DNA from: Chloroflexota bacterium
GTDB taxonomy: Bacteria; Chloroflexota; Dehalococcoidia; Lucifugimonadales; JADFKI01
Direction of reading: 5' to 3'
NCBI GenBank assembly: GCA_024648655.1
Contig: JAGGDZ010000030.1
Span: 1 to 19,527 of the forward strand
Length of the DNA stretch: 19,527 nt
Shown piece after piece: positions 6,817-13,695 of the stretch. Below the pieces are notes generated by a model. It did no database searches and was not told the DNA's origin. It worked only from the letters and a program-made list of their open reading frames with translations. Every line of letters starts with the position of its first letter. Within the stretch, counting starts at the first letter, position 1. The translations under genes and the position numbers were made by a program.

Positions 6817-7059
6817 ATGCGTGAGAAAGTCGAGTTTACAGCTGTTTGGGATGATGATTTGAATAGTTTATTGGAGAGCCTAGGGGTTCTTGCCGAAATG
6901 ACCGCTGGAAAGGCGAACTGTGTGAATTGTGGACGGCAAGTAAATATAGACAATCTGGGCACAATTATTCCTACGATAGAGTTAGTCAATTTCACGTGTG
7001 ATGATGCATTTTGTGTGCAGTCTGTAACTTCGAGGGAGCCGGTCACCTCAAGTGGCTGA
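6817..7059 (+). CDS. Small protein with a four-cysteine zinc-ribbon-like pattern
   Basis: I do not recognise this 80-residue protein. Cys35-x2-Cys38 (NCVNCGRQ) and Cys61-x4-Cys66 (TCDDAFC) are 22 residues apart and could form a small zinc ribbon. The N-terminal 30 residues are acidic and helical in appearance. The ATG at 6817 follows TGGAG by six bases; an in-frame TTG at 6805 is less likely. Its last eight bases overlap the next gene, so the two are probably translated together. Base composition is clearly lower in GC than the neighbours (26 of 60 GC at 6841-6900, against 39 of 60 at 5821-5880), which suggests acquisition from elsewhere. Confidence 0.7.
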   Translation: MREKVEFTAVWDDDLNSLLESLGVLAEMTAGKANCVNCGRQVNIDNLGTIIPTIELVNFTCDDAFCVQSVTSREPVTSSG

Positions 7060-7528
7060 TACTATCCTCAGGCTACTCCTCACAATTGGGCCGCTCGGCG
7101 TTTTGGTTGTAGGTGGCATCCTAGTGGTATTGTACCCTGAAAGGGCTGAGAAGACTGGAGGTTGGCTTCTCAGCCTTTTCAATTTTGGCAATAGGAAACT
7201 TCGCCAACGCAGCATTAGATCTTCCATCCAGGGCAGCATAAGTACCTTCGCTCGTTCAATGAACGGACAGGTCAATGGCATTATGCCTTATAACGTCAGA
7301 CTTAATTTTGTGAAAGGAGTAGATCGAGCTGAGCTTGACCCCGAGAAACAGACAGTCATAGTTCGAATGCGCGATAACATTGACGATGATCGTAACTTAG
7401 TCCATTCAATGATGGCTTTCTGCTCAATCGGAGTCGTGCCTCAAACTCGACAATTCCTGTCAAAATCAATGAATTCCGCAATAGATGTTACGGTAACAAG
7501 AAAGTTGTGGTTTTTCGCGTTCAGATGA
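7052..7528 (+). CDS. Unknown membrane-anchored protein, probably cut short by a frameshift
   Basis: A 158-residue open frame starting GTG at 7052, eight bases inside the preceding gene. Residues 5-28 form one hydrophobic N-terminal segment, followed by basic residues and a soluble part with no motif I recognise. The frame stops at 7526-7528 after a tail WFFAFR that does not look like a domain end. Just before it, at 7511-7515, is a run of five T. Removing one T would carry the reading into an open frame to 7685, giving about 210 residues. So the gene may be frameshifted, mis-sequenced or read by programmed slippage. Function unknown; it forms a coupled pair with the cysteine-rich gene. Confidence 0.65.
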   Translation: MADTILRLLLTIGPLGVLVVGGILVVLYPERAEKTGGWLLSLFNFGNRKLRQRSIRSSIQGSISTFARSMNGQVNGIMPYNVRLNFVKGVDRAELDPEKQTVIVRMRDNIDDDRNLVHSMMAFCSIGVVPQTRQFLSKSMNSAIDVTVTRKLWFFAFR

Positions 7529-7685
7529 TTTGCCAGATTCTGAGAGCATCAGAATGGCTCTACAGGTAGGCAGATCTATCAGCAAGCAGAGACTTGGTGT
7601 CGTTGGACGCGCCATTGAGTATTATGCCCCTGACAGGGCCGGCAATAGGCGTAAGCACGTTTTGATCAGAATTGATCTAGCCTGA
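7529..7685 (+). other. Open continuation of the 7052 gene in the +1 frame
   Basis: Shifted by one base at the T run, the frame reads SRSDDLPDSESIRMALQ and continues to TGA at 7683-7685, ending KHVLIRIDLA. It is open back to a TAA at 7494 in that frame, so the overlap with the main frame is only about 30 bases around the T run. It could instead be a separate 43-residue product from the ATG at 7554, but no ribosome site supports that. Confidence 0.55.
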
Positions 7686-7724
7686 ATATGCACTTGGGAA
7701 TTCATCTGAGTTAGCCTTATACTT

Positions 7725-8093
7725 ATTCGCACCACCATCGCCATCGCCGCCATCTTCGGTCTGCTCGCCGTTATCGCGGGAGCCGCTGGCACGCACGCCC
7801 TGCGTGACACTATCGACGCCGAGGCACTTCGCACCTTCGAGACGGCTGCCCGCTTCCAGATGTACCATGCCCTTGCGCTCCTCGCCGTCGGCATACTAGC
7901 CATGCGCTGTCAGACACGCATCCTCATAGTATCCGCCGCTCTTTTTACGCTAGGCATCCTGCTCTTCAGCGGCAGCCTCTACATCCTCGCCCTCACCGGC
8001 ATCGGTATCTTCGGCGCAATCGCTCCCGTCGGCGGTATCAGCCTAATGGCGGGCTGGGCATCCCTCGCATTCGCCGCATTTCGTGCCAAATGA
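7725..8093 (+). CDS. DUF423 family small membrane protein, start codon missing or unusual
   Basis: The reading frame encodes a typical DUF423 (YwdK-like) protein of about 120 residues. It has a hydrophobic first helix, then AGAAGTHALRD, the family's GAFGAHAL position, then ETAARFQMYHALALL, and two more hydrophobic segments, for about four helices in all. The function of the family is unknown. Homology begins within a few residues of 7725, yet between the stop at 7707 and 7860 the frame has no ATG, GTG or TTG. The candidates are ATA (7719) and ATT (7725), with no Shine-Dalgarno sequence. The first normal start, the ATG at 7860, falls inside the conserved domain. The 5' end may have been lost when the AT-rich module arrived. 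Confidence 0.75.
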   Translation: MRTTIAIAAIFGLLAVIAGAAGTHALRDTIDAEALRTFETAARFQMYHALALLAVGILAMRCQTRILIVSAALFTLGILLFSGSLYILALTGIGIFGAIAPVGGISLMAGWASLAFAAFRAK

Positions 8094-8121
8094 TCCTGTC
8101 CGTCCATATCCGTCCCGTCTC

Positions 8122-8130
8122 TGATATGAT
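8122..8130 (+). promoter_or_regulatory. Extended -10 candidate for the aldolase gene
   Basis: TGATATGAT is an extended -10 with a five-of-six hexamer, 36 bases before the ATG at 8167. No good -35 is seen. It resembles the TGATATACT elements elsewhere in the window. Confidence 0.4.
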
Positions 8131-8166
8131 ATGCCAAATTATTTTCAGGAAACGGAGGACAGATAC

Positions 8167-8892
8167 ATGCCCAGCAGCGAAGATATGAAGCAGCGAATAC
8201 GTGACGGCGAAATTCTCATCGGTGTGTCGGTGCCCCTCAACGCGACTAAGAGTCAGATGGAGGACATCATTAGCAAGGATGACTACGCCTTCGTCCACAC
8301 CGACAGCCAGCACGGACCATTTAACGAAGAAACGCTTGTGCAGTTCTGCGGATACGCCGCCGAACTCGACATCCCCGCGCAGTTCCGCATCAAGCACACC
8401 CGCCACGCTTACCTCATCGGCAACATCCTTGACCTCGGGCCTGCCGGTATCGAAGTGCCGCAGGTAGAGGATCTGTCCGTCGCGCAGGAAGCCGTGGACT
8501 ACTTCTACTACCCACAGTTCGGCAAGCGCAGCTGGGGCGGCGCAGCCCGATGGAAAGTGCAGGGCAGAGAAGGGAGGCTGGAGTACGCCGAGTGGTGGAA
8601 CAGCCACGGCTGGCTCTGCCTCCAGATGGAGTCGATAAAAGCTACAAGCGACGCCCCCCAGCTCGCAATGGAGGGCGTGGACTGCCTCACCTGGGGACCC
8701 AACGACCTCCTCGGGGACATCGAAAAGCACCCCAAGCACCCCTTCCAGACTGTTGACGACTGCGTGAAGCACGTGCTCAGAGAGCTGGAAGGCACCACCA
8801 CCCGAGTATCCTTCAGAAGCTACGATCCTGCCCTCCGCAACAAGTACATCGACATGGGCGTAACCATCCTTATGGAAAACCCCAAGCCGTAG
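8167..8892 (+). CDS. HpcH/HpaI-type class II aldolase
   Basis: A 241-residue member of the HpcH/HpaI aldolase/citrate lyase family, metal-dependent enzymes that split 2-keto-4-hydroxy acids to pyruvate and an aldehyde. Key residues fit HpaI: general-base His49 in DSQHGPF, Arg74 in the pyruvate-binding region, Glu155 (LQME) and Asp180 (GPND) as metal ligands. Glu and Asp are 25 residues apart, close to the 26 I count in HpaI. The GIEVPQVED and YPQFGKRSWG motifs are also in place. The start at 8167 has GGAGG eight bases upstream; the frame is open further but without support. Substrate unknown. It lies head to tail with a metallo-hydrolase and may share a degradation route with it. Confidence 0.9.
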   Translation: MPSSEDMKQRIRDGEILIGVSVPLNATKSQMEDIISKDDYAFVHTDSQHGPFNEETLVQFCGYAAELDIPAQFRIKHTRHAYLIGNILDLGPAGIEVPQVEDLSVAQEAVDYFYYPQFGKRSWGGAARWKVQGREGRLEYAEWWNSHGWLCLQMESIKATSDAPQLAMEGVDCLTWGPNDLLGDIEKHPKHPFQTVDDCVKHVLRELEGTTTRVSFRSYDPALRNKYIDMGVTILMENPKP

Positions 8893-8912
8893 CCAGATCT
8901 AACATCGACGGG

Positions 8913-8944
8913 CAGGATAAACAGGAGTTTTCCTACCTATCCTG
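8913..8944. repeat. Intergenic hairpin built on the CAGGAT/ATCCTG motif
   Basis: CAGGATA (8913-8919) pairs perfectly with TATCCTG (8938-8944), and AGGA (8923-8926) pairs with TCCT (8931-8934) inside the loop. Another ATCCTGTTC follows at 8949-8957. It fills the 92-base gap between the aldolase and hydrolase genes and could be a REP-like element or an RNA hairpin. Confidence 0.55.
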
Positions 8945-8984
8945 TCCCATCCTGTTCATCAATGTGAAATTCCCGGAGGAACTT

Positions 8985-9821
8985 ATGGTTGACAGAATCC
9001 GCGTCGGCAATGCCGAAATAGTCTTCGCGCTCGACATGATCCCGCCTGCGCGACCGCCCGACGCCTTCTTCGAAGGCGTGACCGCAGCAGACTGGGAGCC
9101 GTACCGGGACATCCTCGAAGACGGTCAGATACAGTTGTACTACGGTCACTTCTTCGTCCGCTCCATGGGCAAGACCGTCATGGTGGACACCGGCATGGGC
9201 CCCGGCCCGCACGCAGACCGCGGCAATGTCAGGGGCGACCTGCTGAATGCCATCCGCGCGCAGGGCGCAAGCCCCGAGGATATCGACATCGTCGCGCACA
9301 CTCATCTGCACGGCGACCACGTGGGCTGGAACATCGATCACACCGGCGATTCGCCCAAACCATATTTCCCCAACGCGCGCTATCTCGTCCCCCGCCTCGA
9401 CTGGGAGCACTTCACGCAGCCGGAGCACTTATCCTACTCGCCGCAAGTCCGCGACAGCGTGATTCCACTCGAAGAATTGGGGCTGATGGACCTCGTTGAC
9501 GGCGGACACCGGATCACGGACGAGATGACAACGTTCGATACACCCGGACACACACCGGGACACCAGATAATCCTCATCAGCTCGCAGGGCGAAAAGGCGA
9601 TGATAGTCGGCGACGCCATTCACAGCAGCGTCCAGATTCAGGAACCTGACTGGTGCGCCGGCGTCGATACAAGCAAGCCCGACAGCCGCCGCAGCCGGCA
9701 CGGCATCTTGCAGCGCGCCGAAGACGAAAACTATGTCATCGCAGCAGGGCACTTCCACCCCGAACGGCACATCGGCAAGGTCATTCGCTCCAACGGGCGC
9801 CGCTATTGGCAGGCGCTGTAA
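8985..9821 (+). CDS. Metallo-beta-lactamase-fold hydrolase
   Basis: A 278-residue protein with the full metal-binding set of the metallo-beta-lactamase fold: His107-x-His109-x-Asp111-His112 (HLHGDH), His189 in DTPGHTPGH, Asp210 in VGDAIHS and His256 in AGHFHPE. This arrangement resembles the quorum-quenching lactonase and alkylsulfatase-like branches, both of which hydrolyse ester-like bonds, but the substrate is open. A ribosome site GGAGG lies five bases before the ATG at 8985; an upstream GTG at 8964 is unlikely. No signal peptide is seen, so it is probably cytoplasmic. It follows the aldolase gene by 92 bases. Confidence 0.92.
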   Translation: MVDRIRVGNAEIVFALDMIPPARPPDAFFEGVTAADWEPYRDILEDGQIQLYYGHFFVRSMGKTVMVDTGMGPGPHADRGNVRGDLLNAIRAQGASPEDIDIVAHTHLHGDHVGWNIDHTGDSPKPYFPNARYLVPRLDWEHFTQPEHLSYSPQVRDSVIPLEELGLMDLVDGGHRITDEMTTFDTPGHTPGHQIILISSQGEKAMIVGDAIHSSVQIQEPDWCAGVDTSKPDSRRSRHGILQRAEDENYVIAAGHFHPERHIGKVIRSNGRRYWQAL

Positions 9822-9864
9822 ATGGATTTTGCTTTGGTGAGTTATATATTGGAAGAGCGACGTC

Positions 9865-10299
9865 ATGGAATCCAAAATAAGATACTTGGAGATGATTCAG
9901 CGGGCTATTGACGGCGCGTCAAACAATTCTTTGCGTATCAAGGGTTTTACTATGCTGTTGCTTGCGGGCACGCTTGCCCTTCTGCTGCGAAACGGCGCTA
10001 GCGCAATTATCATACCTCTCAATCTCGGCCTCATTCTCATACTCGTCGTAGGTTTTCTATTTCTATTGAACTTCCACTTTATCCGCCAATCCGACCTGTT
10101 TAAGACTCTATATGATCGTGTGCGAGTTCTTCCTGAAAGTGAAATCGAATTCTCCATGGAAGTCGAACAGTACGGCTCCGAATTAGACGAGTCATACAAG
10201 AAATTTACGCCTTTACCATTGATAGCGTCTGGTATATTGCATTTGTGTCTGGTGGTGTTCGTAGTTATTGGTACATTGCCTTCGATGATACAAGTATAG
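9865..10299 (+). CDS. Unknown small membrane protein, two to three helices
   Basis: I cannot name this 144-residue protein firmly. The N-terminal part reads YLEMIQRAIDGASNNSLRIKG, then hydrophobic segments at about 28-42 and 47-70, then HFIRQSDLFKTLYDRVR on a soluble face, and a third hydrophobic segment at about 117-140. From memory, this pattern (IQ...NNS..IKG, helices, then a FLRQE..FR.LYD-like motif) resembles a widespread family of hypothetical membrane proteins with a layout like SLATT effectors. I hold that link weakly. The ATG at 9865 has GGAAGAG upstream. The DNA is AT-rich (23 of 60 GC at 10021-10080), unlike the neighbours. A second small membrane gene follows 27 bases later. Confidence 0.7.
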   Translation: MESKIRYLEMIQRAIDGASNNSLRIKGFTMLLLAGTLALLLRNGASAIIIPLNLGLILILVVGFLFLLNFHFIRQSDLFKTLYDRVRVLPESEIEFSMEVEQYGSELDESYKKFTPLPLIASGILHLCLVVFVVIGTLPSMIQV

Positions 10300-10326
10300 T
10301 TGGATAAGCATATTGCGAGGAAAATC

Positions 10327-10494
10327 ATGGCATTAACTTTTCCAATCGCTGTCCTAATTGTTGGATTTTGTGGTGCAATGCTCGGCGGAGGGATCATGTT
10401 TTGGATTACTCGCAATCCAAAAGCCGCCGTTATAGTGGGGTTTGCAGGACTTGTTGCTGCTCTAGTATGGCTGCTGCAAGGAGTCTCTGAGTAG
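10327..10494 (+). CDS. Unknown 55-residue membrane protein with two helices
   Basis: Two hydrophobic segments (about 4-26 and 32-52) joined by a short basic turn ITRNPKAA. Glycines in GAMLGGGIMF could allow close helix packing. I know no family for it. The ATG at 10327 has GCGAGG six bases upstream, better than the in-frame TTG at 10300. It follows the larger membrane gene closely and shares its AT-rich composition, so the two are probably one transcript and may form a complex. Confidence 0.65.
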   Translation: MALTFPIAVLIVGFCGAMLGGGIMFWITRNPKAAVIVGFAGLVAALVWLLQGVSE

Positions 10495-10545
10495 CCCGTC
10501 GTTCAATAGCGAAGTCACTGATACTAACCAAAGGGACGAATCTCT

Positions 10546-11478
10546 ATGTCAATAATGGTAACCGGCGGCACAGGCTTTATCGGCAGGCGCATCGTTCGCG
10601 AGTTTGTTGATCGCGGCGAGGATGTCGTCTGCTTCGACCTCGCGCTACCTCCCGCTTCGCAGGATGGCGTAACCTATTACCGCGGCGATGTAACGCAGCT
10701 GCCGCAGATTCTCGAAGCTTGCAACACGCACGGCGTAACGCGCATCATCCACATGGCGGCGCTGCTCCCACCCGACACCGAAGACCGCCCCCACTTCAGC
10801 ATGCAGGTCAACATCGGTGGCACGAACAACGTCTTCGAGGCGGCGCGCTGGTGCGGCATCAGGCGCGTAGTCTATGCCAGTTCCATCGCCGTCTATGGCG
10901 TGCAGGAAACGTTCGGCGACCGTCCGGTCAACGAGGACGATCTGCCCGCTCCCCACAACGTCTATGGCATGACCAAGGCGGTCAACGATTTCGCCGCCGC
11001 CCGTTATCGTGAACTCTACGGACTCGACCTGCGCGGCATCCGCATCTGCACAGTCTTCGGACACGGGCGCGTTACCGGCATGACAGGCATGATCGGCGGC
11101 CTCATGATCTCGCTCCCAGCTGTCGGCAAGCCGATAGACCTCCCCTTCGACCCCGATGAGCTTTCGCCGATGATTCACGCCGAAGATGCCGCCCAGATAT
11201 TCGTGCGCGCAGCCCTCGCCGAGCGTCTGAATCACCCCGTTTACATCAGTGGCGGACACTTGTGCAACATCAGTGACATTGCAGATATTGTGCGCAGCAT
11301 CATCCCGGGCGCGCATATAACAACCGGCGAGCGCAAGGTGCCGCACATCTACCTGGTTGACAACAGCCGCATGCTCGCTGACATCGGCTATGAGATCGCG
11401 CCGCTTGAGATGCGTATCCGCGACCATATCAATGACGCCCGCCGCGAGGCAGGGCTCGACCCCGTTGCATTGCCTTGA
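10546..11478 (+). CDS. NAD-dependent epimerase/dehydratase (extended SDR)
   Basis: A 310-residue extended short-chain dehydrogenase/reductase. The cofactor motif GGTGFIG is at 7-13, and Asp31 at the end of the second strand favours NAD. The active site has Ser112/Ser113 (YASSIAVYG) and Tyr140-x3-Lys144 (VYGMTK). Members act on nucleotide sugars or related hydroxy compounds; the exact reaction is not given by the sequence. The ATG at 10546 has AAGGGA about ten bases before it. The stop overlaps the TTG start of the aminotransferase by four bases, so the two are probably translated together and may act in one pathway. Confidence 0.92.
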   Translation: MSIMVTGGTGFIGRRIVREFVDRGEDVVCFDLALPPASQDGVTYYRGDVTQLPQILEACNTHGVTRIIHMAALLPPDTEDRPHFSMQVNIGGTNNVFEAARWCGIRRVVYASSIAVYGVQETFGDRPVNEDDLPAPHNVYGMTKAVNDFAAARYRELYGLDLRGIRICTVFGHGRVTGMTGMIGGLMISLPAVGKPIDLPFDPDELSPMIHAEDAAQIFVRAALAERLNHPVYISGGHLCNISDIADIVRSIIPGAHITTGERKVPHIYLVDNSRMLADIGYEIAPLEMRIRDHINDARREAGLDPVALP

Positions 11479-12659
11479 CACGCGCCGAACCCTCACTGCC
11501 ATCATTGCTAATCTCCATCCCTGAGGGCGTCATCGACCTCGGATGGGGCCATCCGTCGCCACACCTGCATCCCGTCGATATCCTGCGCCGCGCCGCCGAA
11601 ATAGCGCTCGCGGACGGTGCGCCCGTTCCGCTCCAATACGGCGCAGCACAGGGCTATGGCCCCCTGCTGCACTCCCTCGCCGAGTTCCTCTCCGCGCAGG
11701 AGTCGTACACCACACCCATCTCACCCAGCGAGCTGTTCCTGACTGCCGGCGCATCCCAGGCAATTGACCATGCCACAACGCTCTTCACCCGCACAGGTGA
11801 TACAGTGTTCGTTGAGGAGCCGACCTACTACCTGATACAGAGCATCTTCGAAGACCATGGGCTAAATGTCGTCGGCGTTCCCACCGACAAAGACGGCTTG
11901 AGAATGGACGCTCTTGAAGTGATGCTCGAATCGCCGGACGTACCGTGTCCCAGGATGCTCTACATCATCCCGACCTACCAGAACCCCAGCGGCAGCGTCC
12001 TACCCTCCGACCGCCGCCGCAAGCTCGTCGAACTCGCACAGCAGCACGGCTTCCTCGTACTCGCTGACGAGGTTTATAATCTCCTCCACTATGGCGACCC
12101 ACCACCACCGCCAATCGCATCCTTTGATGTCTCCGGCGAGGGCTGCGTCATCTCGCTCGGCTCCTTCTCCAAGATGCTCGCCCCAGGACTACGTATCGGT
12201 TGGCTCCAAGCCCGTGCTCCCATTGTCCGCAGATTCGCCAACGCAGGCTTGACCATTAGCGGCGGCGGACTGAACCATTTCACATCTACGCTAGTCCACG
12301 CCGTCCTCGAACGCGGCATGCTGCAAGACAACATTGCTCACCTCCGCCGCACCTACGCCGAGCGTGTCTCCGCAATGACCGCTGCACTCCGACGGCACCT
12401 CGACGATGTAATTGAATTCACCGCACCCGGCGGCGGCTACTTCTTCTGGCTCACCTTCACGGACGGCACTAACACCGACGACCTCTTGCCAATAGCGCAA
12501 GAACATGGCGTCAATTACCGCCCCGGCGCCGCCTTCTCCGCATCGGGCGAATTTACCGGCGCCATCCGTCTAGCCTTCGCCCTCTACGAACCGGACATGC
12601 TGGCAGAGGGCGTGCGGCGATTGGCGGCGGCGCACAGGGAGTTCCGAGGATATATGTAA
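11475..12659 (+). CDS. PLP-dependent aminotransferase (class I/II), C-terminus probably replaced
   Basis: A 394-residue fold-type I aminotransferase of the 2-aminoadipate/MocR-like branch. Visible residues: Asn170-Pro171 (YQNPSG), Asp198 and Tyr201 (ADEVYNLL), the PLP lysine Lys233 in SLGSFSKMLAPGLRIGW, Arg240, and a C-terminal Arg in GAIRLAFA that would bind the substrate carboxylate. The start TTG overlaps the epimerase stop as TTGA, which I accept because no better start precedes homology. The last residues, REFRGYM, follow a point where a second copy of the gene end (13470-13616) reads DEAGKRRALS instead. The tail was probably exchanged by cassette insertion, but all catalytic residues remain. 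Confidence 0.92.
   Translation: MTRAEPSLPSLLISIPEGVIDLGWGHPSPHLHPVDILRRAAEIALADGAPVPLQYGAAQGYGPLLHSLAEFLSAQESYTTPISPSELFLTAGASQAIDHATTLFTRTGDTVFVEEPTYYLIQSIFEDHGLNVVGVPTDKDGLRMDALEVMLESPDVPCPRMLYIIPTYQNPSGSVLPSDRRRKLVELAQQHGFLVLADEVYNLLHYGDPPPPPIASFDVSGEGCVISLGSFSKMLAPGLRIGWLQARAPIVRRFANAGLTISGGGLNHFTSTLVHAVLERGMLQDNIAHLRRTYAERVSAMTAALRRHLDDVIEFTAPGGGYFFWLTFTDGTNTDDLLPIAQEHGVNYRPGAAFSASGEFTGAIRLAFALYEPDMLAEGVRRLAAAHREFRGYM
12522..12635 (+). repeat. 114-base direct repeat, copy 1 (inside aminotransferase gene)
   Basis: Identical to 13470-13583 at 113 of 114 positions, offset 948 bases; the single difference is G at 12623 against A at 13571. This copy is coding, covering the segment from PGAAFSASGEF to RRLAAAH. 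Confidence 0.95.
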
Positions 12660-12735
12660 GCGGCCGAAGGGCTTGTAGGCGAGCGTCTTGTAAAAGTTCC
12701 CGCATAATTCGCATGTTAATGTTACTATTAGGTGT

Positions 12736-13455
12736 ATGAACGGCAGGGAGTTTGTCAGACGCGCGCGGCGGTATGCACGCAGGAACAGGTTAACTTTCTA
12801 CTTCGATCCGACTCGCGGCAAGGGCAGTCATGGCAAGCTCACCATCGGCAACCGTAGCACAGTCGTACAGCACAACGAGATTCCCGCAGGTACCTTGTCC
12901 GCTATGCTCAGACAACTCGATATTAACCGGCAGGAGTTCTATGTCATGCGCTATGCTTTCCCGTGTAACATAGTTCTGGATGATGAAGAGGCAGAGGTGA
13001 CTGGCAGAGAAGCGTATGTGATAACTTTCCCCGATCTTCTCGAAGCAATAACTGGCGCATGGTCATGGCAAGAGGCTTTGGAGATGGCAGAGGACTGCTT
13101 GGCAGTCGCTCTGAGCTTCTATGTCAACAGAAATGAAGACATCCCGACTCCCGGGCCGCTCGCCGATGGGCAGATCCTAATCGCAGTTCCGATCATCGTC
13201 GCCGCAAAACTCACCCTCTACACAGCCATGCGCGAGCAGGCAATAACCGTCACAGACCTCGCAACCAAGCTGGATATGACCGAAAGCGCCGTACACAATC
13301 TACTCGATTCCGGTCGCTTCTCCCACATCAGCCAAATCGAACGCGCACTGAAGGCGGTTGGCCGCTCCCTGATAATCGAAGATATGGGCACAACTCTAAC
13401 GAATCCTGTCCATCATCCTAGTCTGAAAGAGCGAGATACAATACCGGCAGCATAG
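12736..13455 (+). CDS. Fused HicA toxin - HicB antitoxin in a single reading frame
   Basis: A 239-residue protein. Residues 1-70 are HicA, a small mRNA-cleaving toxin with a dsRBD-like fold; the catalytic His32 is present in GKGSHGKL, followed by VVQHNEIPAGTLSAMLRQL. Residues 71-239 are HicB: MRYAFPCNIVL, then VITFPDLLEAITG and EALEMAEDCL, and a C-terminal helix-turn-helix at about 155-215 (AKLTLYTAMREQAITVTDLA, then AVHNLLDSG). HicB normally binds HicA and represses the operon. Usually these are two genes; here no stop separates them. The HicB ATG (12946) is kept, with AGGAG nine bases upstream, so free antitoxin could still be made. A CATAAT hexamer at 12703-12708 is a weak promoter candidate. 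Flanking 114-base repeats suggest mobility. Confidence 0.88.
   Translation: MNGREFVRRARRYARRNRLTFYFDPTRGKGSHGKLTIGNRSTVVQHNEIPAGTLSAMLRQLDINRQEFYVMRYAFPCNIVLDDEEAEVTGREAYVITFPDLLEAITGAWSWQEALEMAEDCLAVALSFYVNRNEDIPTPGPLADGQILIAVPIIVAAKLTLYTAMREQAITVTDLATKLDMTESAVHNLLDSGRFSHISQIERALKAVGRSLIIEDMGTTLTNPVHHPSLKERDTIPAA
12932..12948 (+). promoter_or_regulatory. Internal ribosome site and start codon for the HicB half
   Basis: AGGAG (12932-12936) is followed after nine bases by ATG (12946-12948), in frame with and exactly at the beginning of HicB homology. Initiation here would give a 169-residue antitoxin without the toxin. The whole-gene start at 12736 has only a weak AGG, so the internal site may even be the stronger one. 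Confidence 0.55.
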
Positions 13456-13469
13456 CCGATTCTGACAGT

Positions 13470-13583
13470 CCCGGCGCCGCCTTCTCCGCATCGGGCGAAT
13501 TTACCGGCGCCATCCGTCTAGCCTTCGCCCTCTACGAACCGGACATGCTGGCAGAGGGCGTGCGGCGATTAGCGGCGGCGCAC
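13470..13583 (+). repeat. 114-base direct repeat, copy 2
   Basis: Second copy of 12522-12635, one mismatch. It begins 14 bases after the HicAB stop and, with copy 1, brackets the toxin-antitoxin gene. Confidence 0.95.
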
Positions 13584-13616
13584 GATGAAGCAGGCAAACG
13601 CCGCGCCTTGTCGTGA
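13470..13616 (+). pseudogene. Orphan 3' end of the aminotransferase gene
   Basis: This stretch stays in the aminotransferase frame (the offset 948 is a multiple of three) and reads through the repeat into a different ending, AAHDEAGKRRALS, before TGA at 13614-13616. It has no start or upstream domain, so it is a remnant. Its tail looks more like an ordinary aminotransferase C-terminus than the REFRGYM of the intact gene, which suggests this is the original end, displaced by insertion. Confidence 0.85.
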
Positions 13617-13642
13617 AATGTCCTGTCCGTCGCGCCCAACCA

Positions 13643-13651
13643 TGCTAAAAT
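13643..13651 (+). promoter_or_regulatory. Extended -10 candidate for alaS
   Basis: TGCTAAAAT is an extended -10 with a five-of-six hexamer, 44 bases upstream of the alaS ATG. No -35 is recognisable. Confidence 0.4.
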
Positions 13652-13695
13652 TATTCAGCGCATTTCATTTTGGGTAAAGCAATCGGGGTACACCT

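Noticed and set aside
8038..8772. Long minus-strand open frame of 244 codons opposite the aldolase gene.
   Set aside because: It is the antisense shadow of a well-supported aldolase with a good ribosome site; the protein has no family features.
10645..11505. Minus-strand open frame of 286 codons opposite the epimerase gene.
   Set aside because: GC-rich codon bias leaves the opposite strand open; the plus-strand gene has full SDR motifs.
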